In this document: positions 1 to 8,380 of the stretch, piece after piece | How positions within the stretch are numbered: position 1 is the stretch's first letter | Layout: every line of letters starts with the position of its first letter | Source: Palsa-504 sp963787645 | Lineage (GTDB): Bacteria; Actinomycetota; Actinomycetes; Streptosporangiales; Streptosporangiaceae | Length of the DNA: 64,000 bases | Assembly (NCBI GenBank): GCA_963787645.1 | Contig: CAWBDS010000009.1 | Coordinates: 124,001 to 188,000, forward strand | Direction: 5' to 3' | Made by a program: the position numbers and the translations under genes | Notes under the pieces: generated by a model | What the model was told of the DNA's origin: nothing | The model's input: only the letters and a program-made list of their open reading frames with translations | Databases searched by the model: none

Positions 1-418
1 GCTGCAGGTGGGCCACACCGTGTACGTGGGCCGCGGCGGGCGGACCAACGGCGCGGGTATCGGCCAGTTGCGCGCGCTGCTGGCTCCGCTGGGCCGCACC
101 GTGATCGCCGTCCCGCTGGAGAACGTGCTGCACCTGAAGTCCGCGGTGACCGCGCTGCCCGACGGCACGTTCCTGCTGCTTGCGCAGCTGGTGCCGGCCG
201 GGCTGTTCCCCGGCGTGCGCCCGGTAGGAGAAGAGGCCGGCTGCCATGTGGTCCCGCTGGGCGGGGATCAGGTGCTGATCGCCGCGTCCGCCCCCCGCAC
301 CGCTGAGTTCCTGGCCGACCTGGGCTTCGCCCCGGTCGTGGTGGACATCAGCGAGTTCGAGAAACTCGAGGGCTGCGTCACCTGCCTCAGCGTCCTGCTG
401 CCTGTGATACACCGGTAG
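1..418 (+). CDS. Dimethylarginine dimethylaminohydrolase (DDAH)-like amidinotransferase-fold protein, 5'-truncated by window edge
   Basis: The frame is open from the first bases of the window, so only about the C-terminal 138 residues are visible; family members are usually about 250-290 residues. The visible part carries the two C-terminal signatures of the arginine deiminase/DDAH fold. One is a catalytic-His segment (LHLKSAVT) and the other is a C-terminal catalytic-Cys segment (EGCVTCLSVLL). The stretch VGRGGRTN near the start also fits the family. DDAH hydrolyses N-methylated arginines to citrulline and methylamines, and close relatives act on arginine or are deiminases. The internal GTG at position 8 is probably not the true start. 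Substrate cannot be settled from this fragment. Confidence 0.8.
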   Translation, partial: LQVGHTVYVGRGGRTNGAGIGQLRALLAPLGRTVIAVPLENVLHLKSAVTALPDGTFLLLAQLVPAGLFPGVRPVGEEAGCHVVPLGGDQVLIAASAPRTAEFLADLGFAPVVVDISEFEKLEGCVTCLSVLLPVIHR

Positions 419-436
419 CGTGATCGGGAAGCGCAG

Positions 437-964
437 GTGAAGGCGTTCTGGCGGGCCCGGGAGACCGCGCAGGAGGCCGCCCTGTCCGCGCTTGACGCGG
501 GGGCAGCGTTCAGCCAGGGCACCTGGCTGGCCGAGCAGGGCGACGTCGAAGGCGCGCGGTCGGCGTTTGAGCAGGCAATGGCCTCCAAAGACCCCGAGTA
601 CGCCCCGGCCGCCGGGTTCAAGCTGGGCCTGCTGCTCGGCCAGCACGGCGACATCGAGGGCGCCAAGGAGGCCTACCGGCTGGCGGCCAACTCCGGTCAC
701 CCCGAGCACTCGCCGCTCGCGGCGCGCAACCTCGGGCACCTGTACAAGCGGCAGGCCCGGTTCCGGCAGGCGTGCGCGGCCTACCAGATCGCCATCGATT
801 CCGGTCATCCCGACGTGGCGCCCTGGGCGATGGTCTATATGGGCAACCTGCTCGCCAGCTACGTGAACACCGATCCCGCGCGGGCCAGCTACCAGATGGC
901 CATCGATTCCGGGCACCCAGAAGCCGCACCGCAGGCGGCACGACGGCTAGCCGCCCTTACCTGA
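437..964 (+). CDS. TPR/Sel1-like repeat protein
   Basis: A 175-residue soluble protein that follows the DDAH-like gene by 18 bp, so probably co-transcribed. It is built from about four 36-residue helical repeats with recurring phrases: GDVEGARSAFEQAM, GDIEGAKEAYRLA, and two copies of YQ(I/M)AIDSGHPEVAP-type sequence. This pattern matches TPR/Sel1-like repeats found in actinobacterial hypothetical proteins and implies protein-protein interaction. No catalytic motif, signal peptide or membrane segment is visible. The GTG at 437 is chosen because it is the first start after the upstream stop; no strong Shine-Dalgarno sequence is seen, so the start could differ. Partner unknown. Confidence 0.75.
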   Translation: MKAFWRARETAQEAALSALDAGAAFSQGTWLAEQGDVEGARSAFEQAMASKDPEYAPAAGFKLGLLLGQHGDIEGAKEAYRLAANSGHPEHSPLAARNLGHLYKRQARFRQACAAYQIAIDSGHPDVAPWAMVYMGNLLASYVNTDPARASYQMAIDSGHPEAAPQAARRLAALT

Positions 965-1012
965 GTCGGGGCTGAGCACCACGGCCCGTTCGGTCAAATT
1001 AAAGGACAGATG

Positions 1013-1145
1013 CCGAACGGACGGTCAGGTCGGCGCGGGGTGTTGCATATTGCGATCGACGGCGGCGACCCTGCGACCGAGGCTTGAGGCGGGCGTCTTG
1101 CGTCCAGCGGAACTCACCGGGGGGTGATCACCGAAGGAGGCAGCA
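1013..1145 (+). promoter_or_regulatory. Leader of the alcohol dehydrogenase gene
   Basis: The intergenic stretch 965-1145 holds an inverted repeat, CCGTTCGG (986-993) with CCGAACGG (1013-1020), that may terminate the upstream gene. Just before the ATG at 1146 there is a strong ribosome binding site, GAAGGAGG (1133-1140). No clear -35/-10 pair was recognised. Confidence 0.35.
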
Positions 1146-2195
1146 ATGAAGGCACTGGTCTACCACGGTCCCGCCACGAAGGCGTGGGAGGACGTCCCGG
1201 ATCCGGCCATCCAGGATCCCGCCGATGCGATCGTCCGGATCGACACGACGACCATCTGCGGTACGGACCTGCACATCCTCAAGGGGGACGTGCCAGCCGT
1301 CACGGACGGACGGATCCTCGGCCACGAGGCGGTCGGCACGGTCACCGAACTCGGCTCCGCCGTGACCGGGCTGTCGGTGGGTGACAAGGTGATCATCCCG
1401 GCGATCACCAACTGCGGTAGCTGCGGCTACTGCACCCGGGGCATGCCGGCGCATTGCCAGCAGGTCGGCGGCATCGGCTGGATCTTCGGCCACCTGATCA
1501 ACGGGCTGCAGGCCGAGTACGCGAGGGTGCCGTTCGCTGGGTCCAGCCTGGTCAAGGTGCCCGCGGGCATGACCGATGAGCAGGTGCTGTTCCTCACCGA
1601 CATCCTGCCGACCGGCTACGAGATCGGCGTGCTCAACGGCGACGTCAAGCCCGGCGACACGGTAGCGGTGATCGGGGTCGGGCCGGTCGGGCTCGCGGCC
1701 GTCATGACCGCCAAGATGAAGGGCGCGTCGAAGATCATCGCCGTGGACCCGGACGAGTTCCGGTTGCAAACGGCCCGGGACTTCGGGGCGACCGACACCA
1801 TCGTCGCCGGTTCGGGCGACCCGGTGGAGCAGCTCAAGGGACTCACTGACGACGGGCTCGGCGTGGACGTGGCGATCGAAGCGGTCGGCATTCCCGCGAC
1901 GCTGACCGTGGCCATGAACGCGGTGCGGCCCGGCGGGACGATCGCCAACATCGGGGTGCATGGCGTGCCGGTGGAGCTGCCCATCCAGAACCTGTGGATT
2001 CACAACATCACGCTGCGCACCGGGCTGGTCAGCGGGACGACCATCCCCGAACTTCTGGACGGTATAACTAGCAGCCACATCGCGCCGGAACGGTTCGCCA
2101 CGCACCGGTTCAAGCTCAATGACATCGGTGACGCCTACGACGTGTTCGGCAATGCCGCCCAGCACCAGGCGATCAAGGTGGTGCTGAGCGCTTAA
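1146..2195 (+). CDS. Zinc-dependent alcohol dehydrogenase (MDR superfamily)
   Basis: A 349-residue medium-chain dehydrogenase, normal length for the family. It would oxidise an alcohol (or reduce an aldehyde/ketone) with NAD(P). The catalytic-zinc cysteine lies in ICGTDLH, followed by GHEAVG. All four structural-zinc cysteines are present in NCGSCGYCTRGMPAHC. The Rossmann glycine motif is VIGVGPVGL near residue 178. The strong Shine-Dalgarno sequence 6 bp upstream fixes the ATG. It appears to be a single transcription unit. It belongs to the COG1063 branch seen in many actinobacteria; physiological substrate is unknown. It is distinct from the second alcohol dehydrogenase in the propane monooxygenase operon, which has Glu in place of the first structural Cys. 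Confidence 0.92.
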   Translation: MKALVYHGPATKAWEDVPDPAIQDPADAIVRIDTTTICGTDLHILKGDVPAVTDGRILGHEAVGTVTELGSAVTGLSVGDKVIIPAITNCGSCGYCTRGMPAHCQQVGGIGWIFGHLINGLQAEYARVPFAGSSLVKVPAGMTDEQVLFLTDILPTGYEIGVLNGDVKPGDTVAVIGVGPVGLAAVMTAKMKGASKIIAVDPDEFRLQTARDFGATDTIVAGSGDPVEQLKGLTDDGLGVDVAIEAVGIPATLTVAMNAVRPGGTIANIGVHGVPVELPIQNLWIHNITLRTGLVSGTTIPELLDGITSSHIAPERFATHRFKLNDIGDAYDVFGNAAQHQAIKVVLSA

Positions 2196-2346
2196 GCCAG
2201 CACGGTTTCCTGGTCCATCGGCTTCCTCCCTATCTCGGCGACCGGATTTGCCCGGTTAAAGGCATTTTCTGAGGTTATTTGCTCAGTGAGAATCGGTGAG
2301 CGACGATTGGATCATCACCCTCATCCGGGAGCAGAGGGATACGGCC

Positions 2347-3927
2347 ATGACCAGCGCCCTGCACGAGCCGTCCGGCCTGCCGGGCAGCGGTGAGACTGGC
2401 TTCTTGTCCGCATATCCCGGCTACCGGGGCACGGCGCTGCTGGACCGGTTGCGGGCCACCGACTACTCCTACCTCGACGCGGGCGGCCACGTCTATCTCG
2501 ACTACACCGGTGCGGGCCTGCCCGCGCAGGCACAACTGAGCGCGCATCTCGAACGGATGCGCGGCGGATGCTTCGGGAACCCGCATTCGATGAGCCCGAC
2601 CTCCACGGCGTCGACGGAACTGATCGAGCGGACCCGGCGCGCGGTCCTGGCGCACTTCAACGCGCCACCCCAGGAGTATGCGGCCATCTTCACCTCGAAC
2701 GCCACCGCCGCGTGCCGGCTGGTCGGGGAGTCCTACCCGTTCGGCCCGCGGACCCGGCTGGTCCTGACCTACGACAATCACAACTCGGTGAACGGCATCC
2801 GCGAGTTTGCCAGGTCGCGGGGGGCGATCACCCGGTACGTGCCGTTCGGCTCGGCCGAGCTGCGAGTGGACGATAACGCGGTCCGCGAGGCACTGGCCCA
2901 GCGCAGGCCGGACCCGGCGGGCGCGATCTGGCGGGCGGCGCGCGCCGGGGTGGCGCCCTGGGCGGGCCGGGGCCTGCGCGCCCGGCAGCAGCGGTCGCTG
3001 GCTCCGGAGTTCTCGGGGGCCTCGGCCCGCCGCCGCGGGCTGTTCGCCTACCCGGCGCAGAGCAACTTCAGCGGCGTGCAGCATTCCCTGGAGTGGGTGC
3101 AGACCGCGCATGAGTACGGCTACGACGTCCTGCTGGACGCGGCGGCTTACCTGCCGTCGAACCCGCTGGACCTGTCCGTGATCAAGCCCGATTTCGTGCC
3201 GGTCAGCTGGTACAAGGTATTCGGCTACCCGACCGGGGTCGGCTGCCTGATCGCGCGGCGCGAGGCGCTGGGGCGGTTGTGGCGTCCGTGGTTCGCCGGA
3301 GGTTCGGTGAGCGTGGCCAGCACGCTGGGCGACTGGCACACGCTGGCCGCGGACGAGGCTTCCTTCGAGGACGGCACGCTCAGCTTCCTGCAGATACCCG
3401 ACCTGGAATCCGGACTGTCCTGGGTCAACGACATCGGCATGGACGTCATCCACGAGCGGGTGATGTGCCTGACCGGCTGGCTCATCGACCGGCTGACCGC
3501 CCTGCGCCACGGCAACGATCAGCCCATGACGCAGATCTACGGGCCCGCCAACACGCGCGATCGCGGCAGCACCATCGCGTTCAACCTGCTGGATCCCGAC
3601 AGGCGCGTGATCGACGAGCGGGCCATCGCGCGGGCCACGGCGACGGCCGGGATCTCCATCCGTACCGGGTGCTTCTGCAACCCGGGCGCGAGCGAGGGCG
3701 CGTTCAAGCTCACCAAGGCCGACTGGAGCCGCGCGCTGCGCGGACAAGTCCGCACGCTGGACCAGTACATCGAGGCGCTCGGCCTGCCGAGCGGCGGGGC
3801 GCTGCGGGTATCGGTAGGCCTGGCCTCGAACGTCGAAGACGTGGAGCGGTTCTTGGCCTTCGCGGAGACGACGTTCCGGGATCGCGCGGCCGACACGGGC
3901 GGCCTGGCGCCGCGCTTGGGCTGTTAG
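2347..3927 (+). CDS. Class V aminotransferase, Moco-sulfurase/cysteine-desulfurase-like
   Basis: About 526 residues from the ATG at 2347; an in-frame upstream GTG at 2296 is less likely. PLP-fold signatures are visible: YLDYTGAGLP near residue 50, LLDAAAY with the PLP-contacting Asp near 264, and the Schiff-base lysine in SWYKVFGYPTG near 290. LFAYPAQSNFSG is characteristic of the molybdenum-cofactor-sulfurase branch. A CFC pair (RTGCFCNPG, near 442-444) occupies the position of the persulfide-carrying cysteine in desulfurases. The expected activity is therefore removal of sulfur from cysteine and transfer to an acceptor, but no MOSC domain is fused and the acceptor is unknown. The gene sits 31 bp upstream of the PIG-L/cNMP gene on the same strand, so the two may be co-transcribed. 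Confidence 0.85.
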   Translation: MTSALHEPSGLPGSGETGFLSAYPGYRGTALLDRLRATDYSYLDAGGHVYLDYTGAGLPAQAQLSAHLERMRGGCFGNPHSMSPTSTASTELIERTRRAVLAHFNAPPQEYAAIFTSNATAACRLVGESYPFGPRTRLVLTYDNHNSVNGIREFARSRGAITRYVPFGSAELRVDDNAVREALAQRRPDPAGAIWRAARAGVAPWAGRGLRARQQRSLAPEFSGASARRRGLFAYPAQSNFSGVQHSLEWVQTAHEYGYDVLLDAAAYLPSNPLDLSVIKPDFVPVSWYKVFGYPTGVGCLIARREALGRLWRPWFAGGSVSVASTLGDWHTLAADEASFEDGTLSFLQIPDLESGLSWVNDIGMDVIHERVMCLTGWLIDRLTALRHGNDQPMTQIYGPANTRDRGSTIAFNLLDPDRRVIDERAIARATATAGISIRTGCFCNPGASEGAFKLTKADWSRALRGQVRTLDQYIEALGLPSGGALRVSVGLASNVEDVERFLAFAETTFRDRAADTGGLAPRLGC

Positions 3928-3958
3928 CCGCGCATGCACAAGGACGCGGGAGGCCATC

Positions 3959-5053
3959 GTGGATGATGGACCCGCCTCCGCGCGTCGCCTGCTGGGCGTC
4001 TTCGCGCATCCCGACGACGAGGTGTTCTGCGCGGGCGGCACGATGGCCAAGGCGGCCGAGGCGGGCGCCGAGGTGATGATCGTCTCGGCCACCCGCGGGG
4101 AGCGGGGGCAAATCCGCGATGCCCGGGTAGCGACGCGCCGGACGCTCGGCGCGGTCCGGGAGGGCGAGCTGGCCGCGGCGGCCGCCGAGCTCGGCGTGCA
4201 GCACATCCAGGTGCTGGACTACACGGACGGGACCCTGCAGCAACACCGGTCCTCGCTGGGCGCGGCGATCAGCGCCATCATGCGGCAGTTCGATCCGGAC
4301 ACGGTCATCACCTTCGGCCAGGACGGCGGGTACGGTCATCCGGATCACGTCGCGATCTCCGAGCTGACCACCGAGGCGTTCCGGGCGCTGGCCGCCGACC
4401 GCCATCGCGATCAGCGCTTGTACCACGCGGTCTTCCCGCCCCGGCCCACCTCCATGGCCGACGAGCTGGCGCGCTGGATCGTGGAATCCCGGCAGCGGAA
4501 AACCGATCGCGCCGCGCTGCAGGCCATCGCGCTGTTCGCCGGTGAGTCGGCCACGATGCGGCTGGCCCGGGACGACGTGCGCGTGCAGTGGTTTCCGCCG
4601 GACATCTACGTGATCGAGCAGGGTGAGCCGGCGGACGGCCTGTACCTGATCCTCAACGGGTCCGCCGATGCGCTGCTGGAGCAGCCCGACGGCCAGGTGA
4701 TCCACCTGCGCCGGATGCAGGCCGGTGACTTCTTCGGCGAGCTCGGGCTGGTGACGGGAGTGCGCACGGCGCATGTGGTGGCGCACGAGAGCCTCACCTG
4801 CCTGGTGCTGTCCCGCGCGCCGGCCAGGCCGTACGCCGGCCGCGGCGCCGGCGCTTTGGATGCGTCGGACACTTTGGATCCCGCCGCCGGCCCGCCGCCC
4901 GGGACCTGCGCCGTGGACGTCAGCGGCTACCTGCGGGCCAAACTCGAGGCGCTGGCCCGGCACCGCACCCAGTATCCGATCGTTCCGTCGATGCTCCCCC
5001 AGAGCCTGCTGCACATGATGCTCGGCACGGAGTTCTTCTGCGATCCGCTATGA
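3959..5053 (+). CDS. PIG-L family deacetylase with inserted cyclic-nucleotide-binding domain
   Basis: A 364-residue protein starting at GTG 3959 after a GGGAGG box. Residues 10-185 form a PIG-L/LmbE zinc deacetylase core: AHPDDE (16-21) supplies His and Asp zinc ligands and GHPDH (126-130) supplies the third. Residues about 190-290 read as a Crp-type cNMP-binding domain with a phosphate-binding cassette (GDFFGELGLV followed by VRTAHV). That cassette keeps the Glu and Arg that contact the cyclic phosphate and ribose. Residues 318-364 (RAKLEALARHRTQYP and LGTEFF) resemble the ordinary C-terminus of PIG-L enzymes, so the sensor looks inserted rather than appended. PIG-L enzymes remove N-acetyl groups from sugars, e.g. 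in mycothiol synthesis. Gating by cAMP is inference, supported by the adjacent convergent adenylate cyclase, with which the 3' ends overlap by 6 bp. Confidence 0.85.
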   Translation: MDDGPASARRLLGVFAHPDDEVFCAGGTMAKAAEAGAEVMIVSATRGERGQIRDARVATRRTLGAVREGELAAAAAELGVQHIQVLDYTDGTLQQHRSSLGAAISAIMRQFDPDTVITFGQDGGYGHPDHVAISELTTEAFRALAADRHRDQRLYHAVFPPRPTSMADELARWIVESRQRKTDRAALQAIALFAGESATMRLARDDVRVQWFPPDIYVIEQGEPADGLYLILNGSADALLEQPDGQVIHLRRMQAGDFFGELGLVTGVRTAHVVAHESLTCLVLSRAPARPYAGRGAGALDASDTLDPAAGPPPGTCAVDVSGYLRAKLEALARHRTQYPIVPSMLPQSLLHMMLGTEFFCDPL

Positions 5054-8000
5054 GGTCGGGGTGCTTGAGCGCAGGCGTTCGGCGAGCTGACGGGCCCGTT
5101 CGGCCGAGACGGTGTTCCCCTTGCGTTCGAAGAGCGCGGCGGCTCGTGCGCTGAGTTCCGCGGCCTCGGCCGGGGCTCCGGCCAGTTCCTGGACTTCGGC
5201 GAAGTCCAGCAGCCCGTTGCCCTGCAGCTCGAGCTGGTCAGAGGTCTCGATGAGCGCCGTCGCCGCCGACAGCAGCGACTGCGCCTCGGCGAAGGCGTCC
5301 TGGCGAGCCTTGAGCTTGCCGCGGACGCAGCGCCACAGGAACTGGGACGCGACGTCGTCCGGGGAGGCCAGGCGCTCGCAGATCTCGGCGAACTCGGCCG
5401 ACTCGTCGAACCGGTCCTGGCGGTACAGGACATCGGCGAGCAGGCCTGCCGTGGTCGAGATGTAGTTGCGCTCCCCCATCTCCTCCAGGCGCCGGTAGTC
5501 GGCGCGCAGCTCGGACTCGGCGGCGGCCAGATCCCCGGCCAGCAGCTCGATGAGCGAGGAGTCCAGCGAGGTCAGGGCGGCCATGAGCAGGTAGCCGAAC
5601 TCCTCCAGCGAGGCCCGGCTCCGGCGGTAGAGCTGGCGAGCGCGGCCGAAGTTGCCCCGCATCGCCTCCAGGTGGCCGATCGCGACCTCGGCCAGCGCCC
5701 GGGCCCGGCAGTCGTCCTCGGCCCGCGCGAGCACCTCCTCGCAGGTGGCGATGGCCTCCAGGACGGGCATCGGGCCGTACAGGGCGGAGGTGGCCAGCGA
5801 GCCGAGGAACCGGCGGGCGGTCACCTGGTCACCGGCGGCGGTCGCGTGCCAGATCACGCGCTCGGCGGCGGCCGCCGCGTCGCCGAACCGGGCTCCGGTC
5901 CAGTGCACGTAGGTGAGCAGCCGGAAGGCCCGCACCAGAGCGCGGTCATCGCCCATGGCCTGGAGCTCGGAAATCTCCAGTTCCACCAGCTCGACCATGG
6001 TTTCCTGGTGGCCCAGGCTGGCCTGGATGGTGTGGGCGTCGGTCGTGTAGCGCAGCTGGAGCAGGGCCAGGGCCGCCGCCCGGGCGGTCCCGTGGTCATC
6101 GGCGGACAGCGCCCGGTCCACGGCCTCGGTCAGCATCGACTCGGCGGGCTCGAACTCGCCGATGTCGACGGCCGCCTCCCCGGCGTCCAGGAGGAGCAGC
6201 GCGCGGGCCGGATCGTGCTCCTCGAGCAGCGCGGCGGCCCGCTTCAGCAGGTTCGCCGCGGCCGGCATGTCGCCGCGGGCCAGGGCCCGGCGGCCGGCCG
6301 AGCTCAGGTACCGCGAGGCCTCGGCGCCCAGCCTGCGGCCGTGATCGTCGACCGACCCCAGCTCGGACCGGTAGCGGAACGACTGCTCCAGGTGGTAGCC
6401 GAGGATCTCCTCGTACTCGACCAGCCGGGAGCGGAACATGTCGGTGAGCCAGGCGGCGAAGCGTTCGTGCAGCCGGGCCCGGGTGCGCTTGAGCAGGCGC
6501 GCGTACGCCGTATCGCGGACCAGGATGTGGCTGAACTGGAAGCCGTCGGCCCCGCCCAGCTCGCTGCGGCGGAAGAGGTGTTTGTGGCACAGCGCGGCCA
6601 GCGGACGGTCCAGGTCGGCGCCGTCTTGCAGTAGCACCGATACCGCGCCGCTGGCGAATTCCAGGCCGATCACGGAGGCCGACTCGACCACGCGGCGCTC
6701 GACCGGCCCGAGCCGGTCAAGCCGGGCCCCCAGCAAGGAGGAGACGGTGCCCGGCACCGAGACGACCTCGGCGGCCCCGGTGAACACCCAGCGCCCGGCC
6801 TGCTCCCGCAACAGTTCGTCGTCGATCAGCATGGACAGCATCTGCTCGATGAACAGCGGGTTGCCCCCGGCCAGGCGCAAGATCCGCTTCCCGAGCGGTC
6901 CGGGCAGGCTGGCCTCGCCCAGCAGGTTCCGCACCACCAGGCCGCTGTCCTCGCGGGAGAGTTCCACGAGTTCGATCCGGGACGCCGCCGGCCGTCCCGC
7001 GGCGAACGTCGGGCGGTCTTCGTGGAGCTCATGGCGGGCCGCGCAGACGAGCAGCAGCGGCACCCCGAGCGAGGCGTCGAGCAGTTGCTCCAGGAAATCG
7101 AGGAAGGTGGCCTCCGCCCAGTGGATGTCGTCGAACACCACCACCAGCGGGGTCCGGCGGACCAGCTCCTGAAGGACGGTCCGCACGGCCCAGAACACCT
7201 CGTCCTTGCCGTACTGCCGCTCCGACAGGCCCATGATCGACTCGATGCGGCTGGTCGCGTCGGCCAGGCGTTCGCCGTGCTGGGTCGCGAGTTTGGCCCG
7301 GGCGTCCTCCTCGCCGTCTTCCGGCACGATCCCGGCCGCCTGCCGGAACACCTCGGCCAGCGGCCAGTACGTGATGCCGTCGCCGTAGGACAGGCAGCGG
7401 CTGTGCAGCACGACCGCCTCATCGGAGATGCCGCGGACGAACTCCTCGATGAGCCGGCTCTTGCCCACCCCGGCGTCGCCGAACAGCGTCACGAGCCGGC
7501 ACTGCGATCCGGCCACCGAGCGACGGAACTCGGCGTCCAGGGCGGCGATCTCGCGGGCGCGCCCGACCAGCGGCAGGTCCACCGGCCTGGCGCTCGGCGC
7601 GCCTTCGACGACCGACAGCAGCCGGTAGGCCGAGACCGGTTCCGGCTTACCCTTCAGCGTCAAGGGCTCGACCGGCGCGACCTGCACGGCGTCCCGGACC
7701 AGCCGGTAGGTGGACTCGCCGATCAGCACCTCCCCCGCCGGAGCGGCCTGCTCCAGGCGGGCGGCGATGTTCACCGTGTCCCCGGTGGCCAGGCGCTGCG
7801 AAGAGCCGGTGTCGCCGGTGACCACTTCGCCGGTGTTGACGCCGGTCCGGTTCTCCAGCGTGACCCCGAATTCGGCGCGCAGGGTGACGTTGAGCTCGGC
7901 CAGCGCCGGGCGCATGCTGGCCGCCGCGCGCACGGCCCGGTGCGCGTCGTCCTCGTGCATCCGGGGCAGGCCGAAGACGGCCATGATCGCGTCCCCGATG

Positions 8001-8257
8001 TACTTCTCGATCGTCGCGCCGTGGCCCTCCAGGACGGGCTTCATGGCCGAGAAATAAAGGGCCAGCACCTCCCGCAGCGCCTCGCTGTCGAGCCGGTCGC
8101 CCAGCGCCGTGGAGTCCTTCAGATCGCAGAAGACGATGGTGACGGTCTTGCGGACCTCCTGAGGCGGAGGCTGAGCGGCGGCCAGGACCGTTCCGCAGTA
8201 GCCGCAGAGCCGAAACCGATCCGGGTTCTCCTCTCCGCAGCTCGGGCAGGTCTGCAC
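5048..8257 (-). CDS. Class III adenylate/guanylate cyclase with zinc ribbon, AAA ATPase and TPR domains
   Basis: A 1069-residue cytoplasmic multidomain regulator starting at GTG 8257. Residues 4-22 are a zinc ribbon (CPSCG...CGYCG). Residues about 38-200 are a class III nucleotide cyclase with metal-binding Asp45 (FCDLKDST) and Asp89, Lys85 (EKYIGDA), and the substrate/transition-state set Asp160, Asn163, Arg167 (GDTVNIAARLE), so it looks catalytically complete. Residues from about 228 form an ATPase module with Walker A GDAGVGKS (260-267) and Walker B LVVVFDDIHWAE. The C-terminal half is TPR-like helical repeat. This architecture is common in actinobacteria, where the ATPase/TPR part is thought to sense a ligand. 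It is convergent with the deacetylase carrying a cNMP-binding domain and 3.4 kb from an MFS-cNMP fusion. Confidence 0.92.
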   Translation of the reverse strand: MQTCPSCGEENPDRFRLCGYCGTVLAAAQPPPQEVRKTVTIVFCDLKDSTALGDRLDSEALREVLALYFSAMKPVLEGHGATIEKYIGDAIMAVFGLPRMHEDDAHRAVRAAASMRPALAELNVTLRAEFGVTLENRTGVNTGEVVTGDTGSSQRLATGDTVNIAARLEQAAPAGEVLIGESTYRLVRDAVQVAPVEPLTLKGKPEPVSAYRLLSVVEGAPSARPVDLPLVGRAREIAALDAEFRRSVAGSQCRLVTLFGDAGVGKSRLIEEFVRGISDEAVVLHSRCLSYGDGITYWPLAEVFRQAAGIVPEDGEEDARAKLATQHGERLADATSRIESIMGLSERQYGKDEVFWAVRTVLQELVRRTPLVVVFDDIHWAEATFLDFLEQLLDASLGVPLLLVCAARHELHEDRPTFAAGRPAASRIELVELSREDSGLVVRNLLGEASLPGPLGKRILRLAGGNPLFIEQMLSMLIDDELLREQAGRWVFTGAAEVVSVPGTVSSLLGARLDRLGPVERRVVESASVIGLEFASGAVSVLLQDGADLDRPLAALCHKHLFRRSELGGADGFQFSHILVRDTAYARLLKRTRARLHERFAAWLTDMFRSRLVEYEEILGYHLEQSFRYRSELGSVDDHGRRLGAEASRYLSSAGRRALARGDMPAAANLLKRAAALLEEHDPARALLLLDAGEAAVDIGEFEPAESMLTEAVDRALSADDHGTARAAALALLQLRYTTDAHTIQASLGHQETMVELVELEISELQAMGDDRALVRAFRLLTYVHWTGARFGDAAAAAERVIWHATAAGDQVTARRFLGSLATSALYGPMPVLEAIATCEEVLARAEDDCRARALAEVAIGHLEAMRGNFGRARQLYRRSRASLEEFGYLLMAALTSLDSSLIELLAGDLAAAESELRADYRRLEEMGERNYISTTAGLLADVLYRQDRFDESAEFAEICERLASPDDVASQFLWRCVRGKLKARQDAFAEAQSLLSAATALIETSDQLELQGNGLLDFAEVQELAGAPAEAAELSARAAALFERKGNTVSAERARQLAERLRSSTPTS

Positions 8258-8320
8258 AATTTAAGCCTACTTTGGGCCGGGCCCAGGGGGTCAGGCGCGG
8301 CCGGAGGTCAGCCGCGGCCC

Positions 8321-8380
8321 TCAGCCACGGCCTCAGCCACGGCCTCAGCCACGGCCTCAGCCACGGCCTCAGCCACGGCC
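8321..8380. repeat. Five perfect tandem copies of a 12-bp unit spanning a stop codon
   Basis: The unit TCAGCCACGGCC is repeated five times without error (8321-8332, 8333-8344, 8345-8356, 8357-8368, 8369-8380); an imperfect copy precedes it. On the minus strand every copy contains TGA in the frame of the secreted-protein gene, so the copy at 8369 supplies the stop and the other four are in-frame back-up stops in the 3' flank. Confidence 0.95.

Noticed and set aside
2275..4206. A very long open frame on the minus strand opposite the aminotransferase and deacetylase genes
   Set aside because: High-GC codon bias leaves antisense frames open; the translation is Arg/Pro/Gly-rich without any motif, while the plus-strand genes have complete domains.
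5854..6634. Overlapping open frames on both strands within the cyclase TPR region
   Set aside because: They are shadows of the cyclase gene with skewed composition and no motifs.
8321..8380. CRISPR-like array
   Set aside because: The 12-bp units are directly contiguous without spacers and no cas genes are present; it is a simple tandem repeat.
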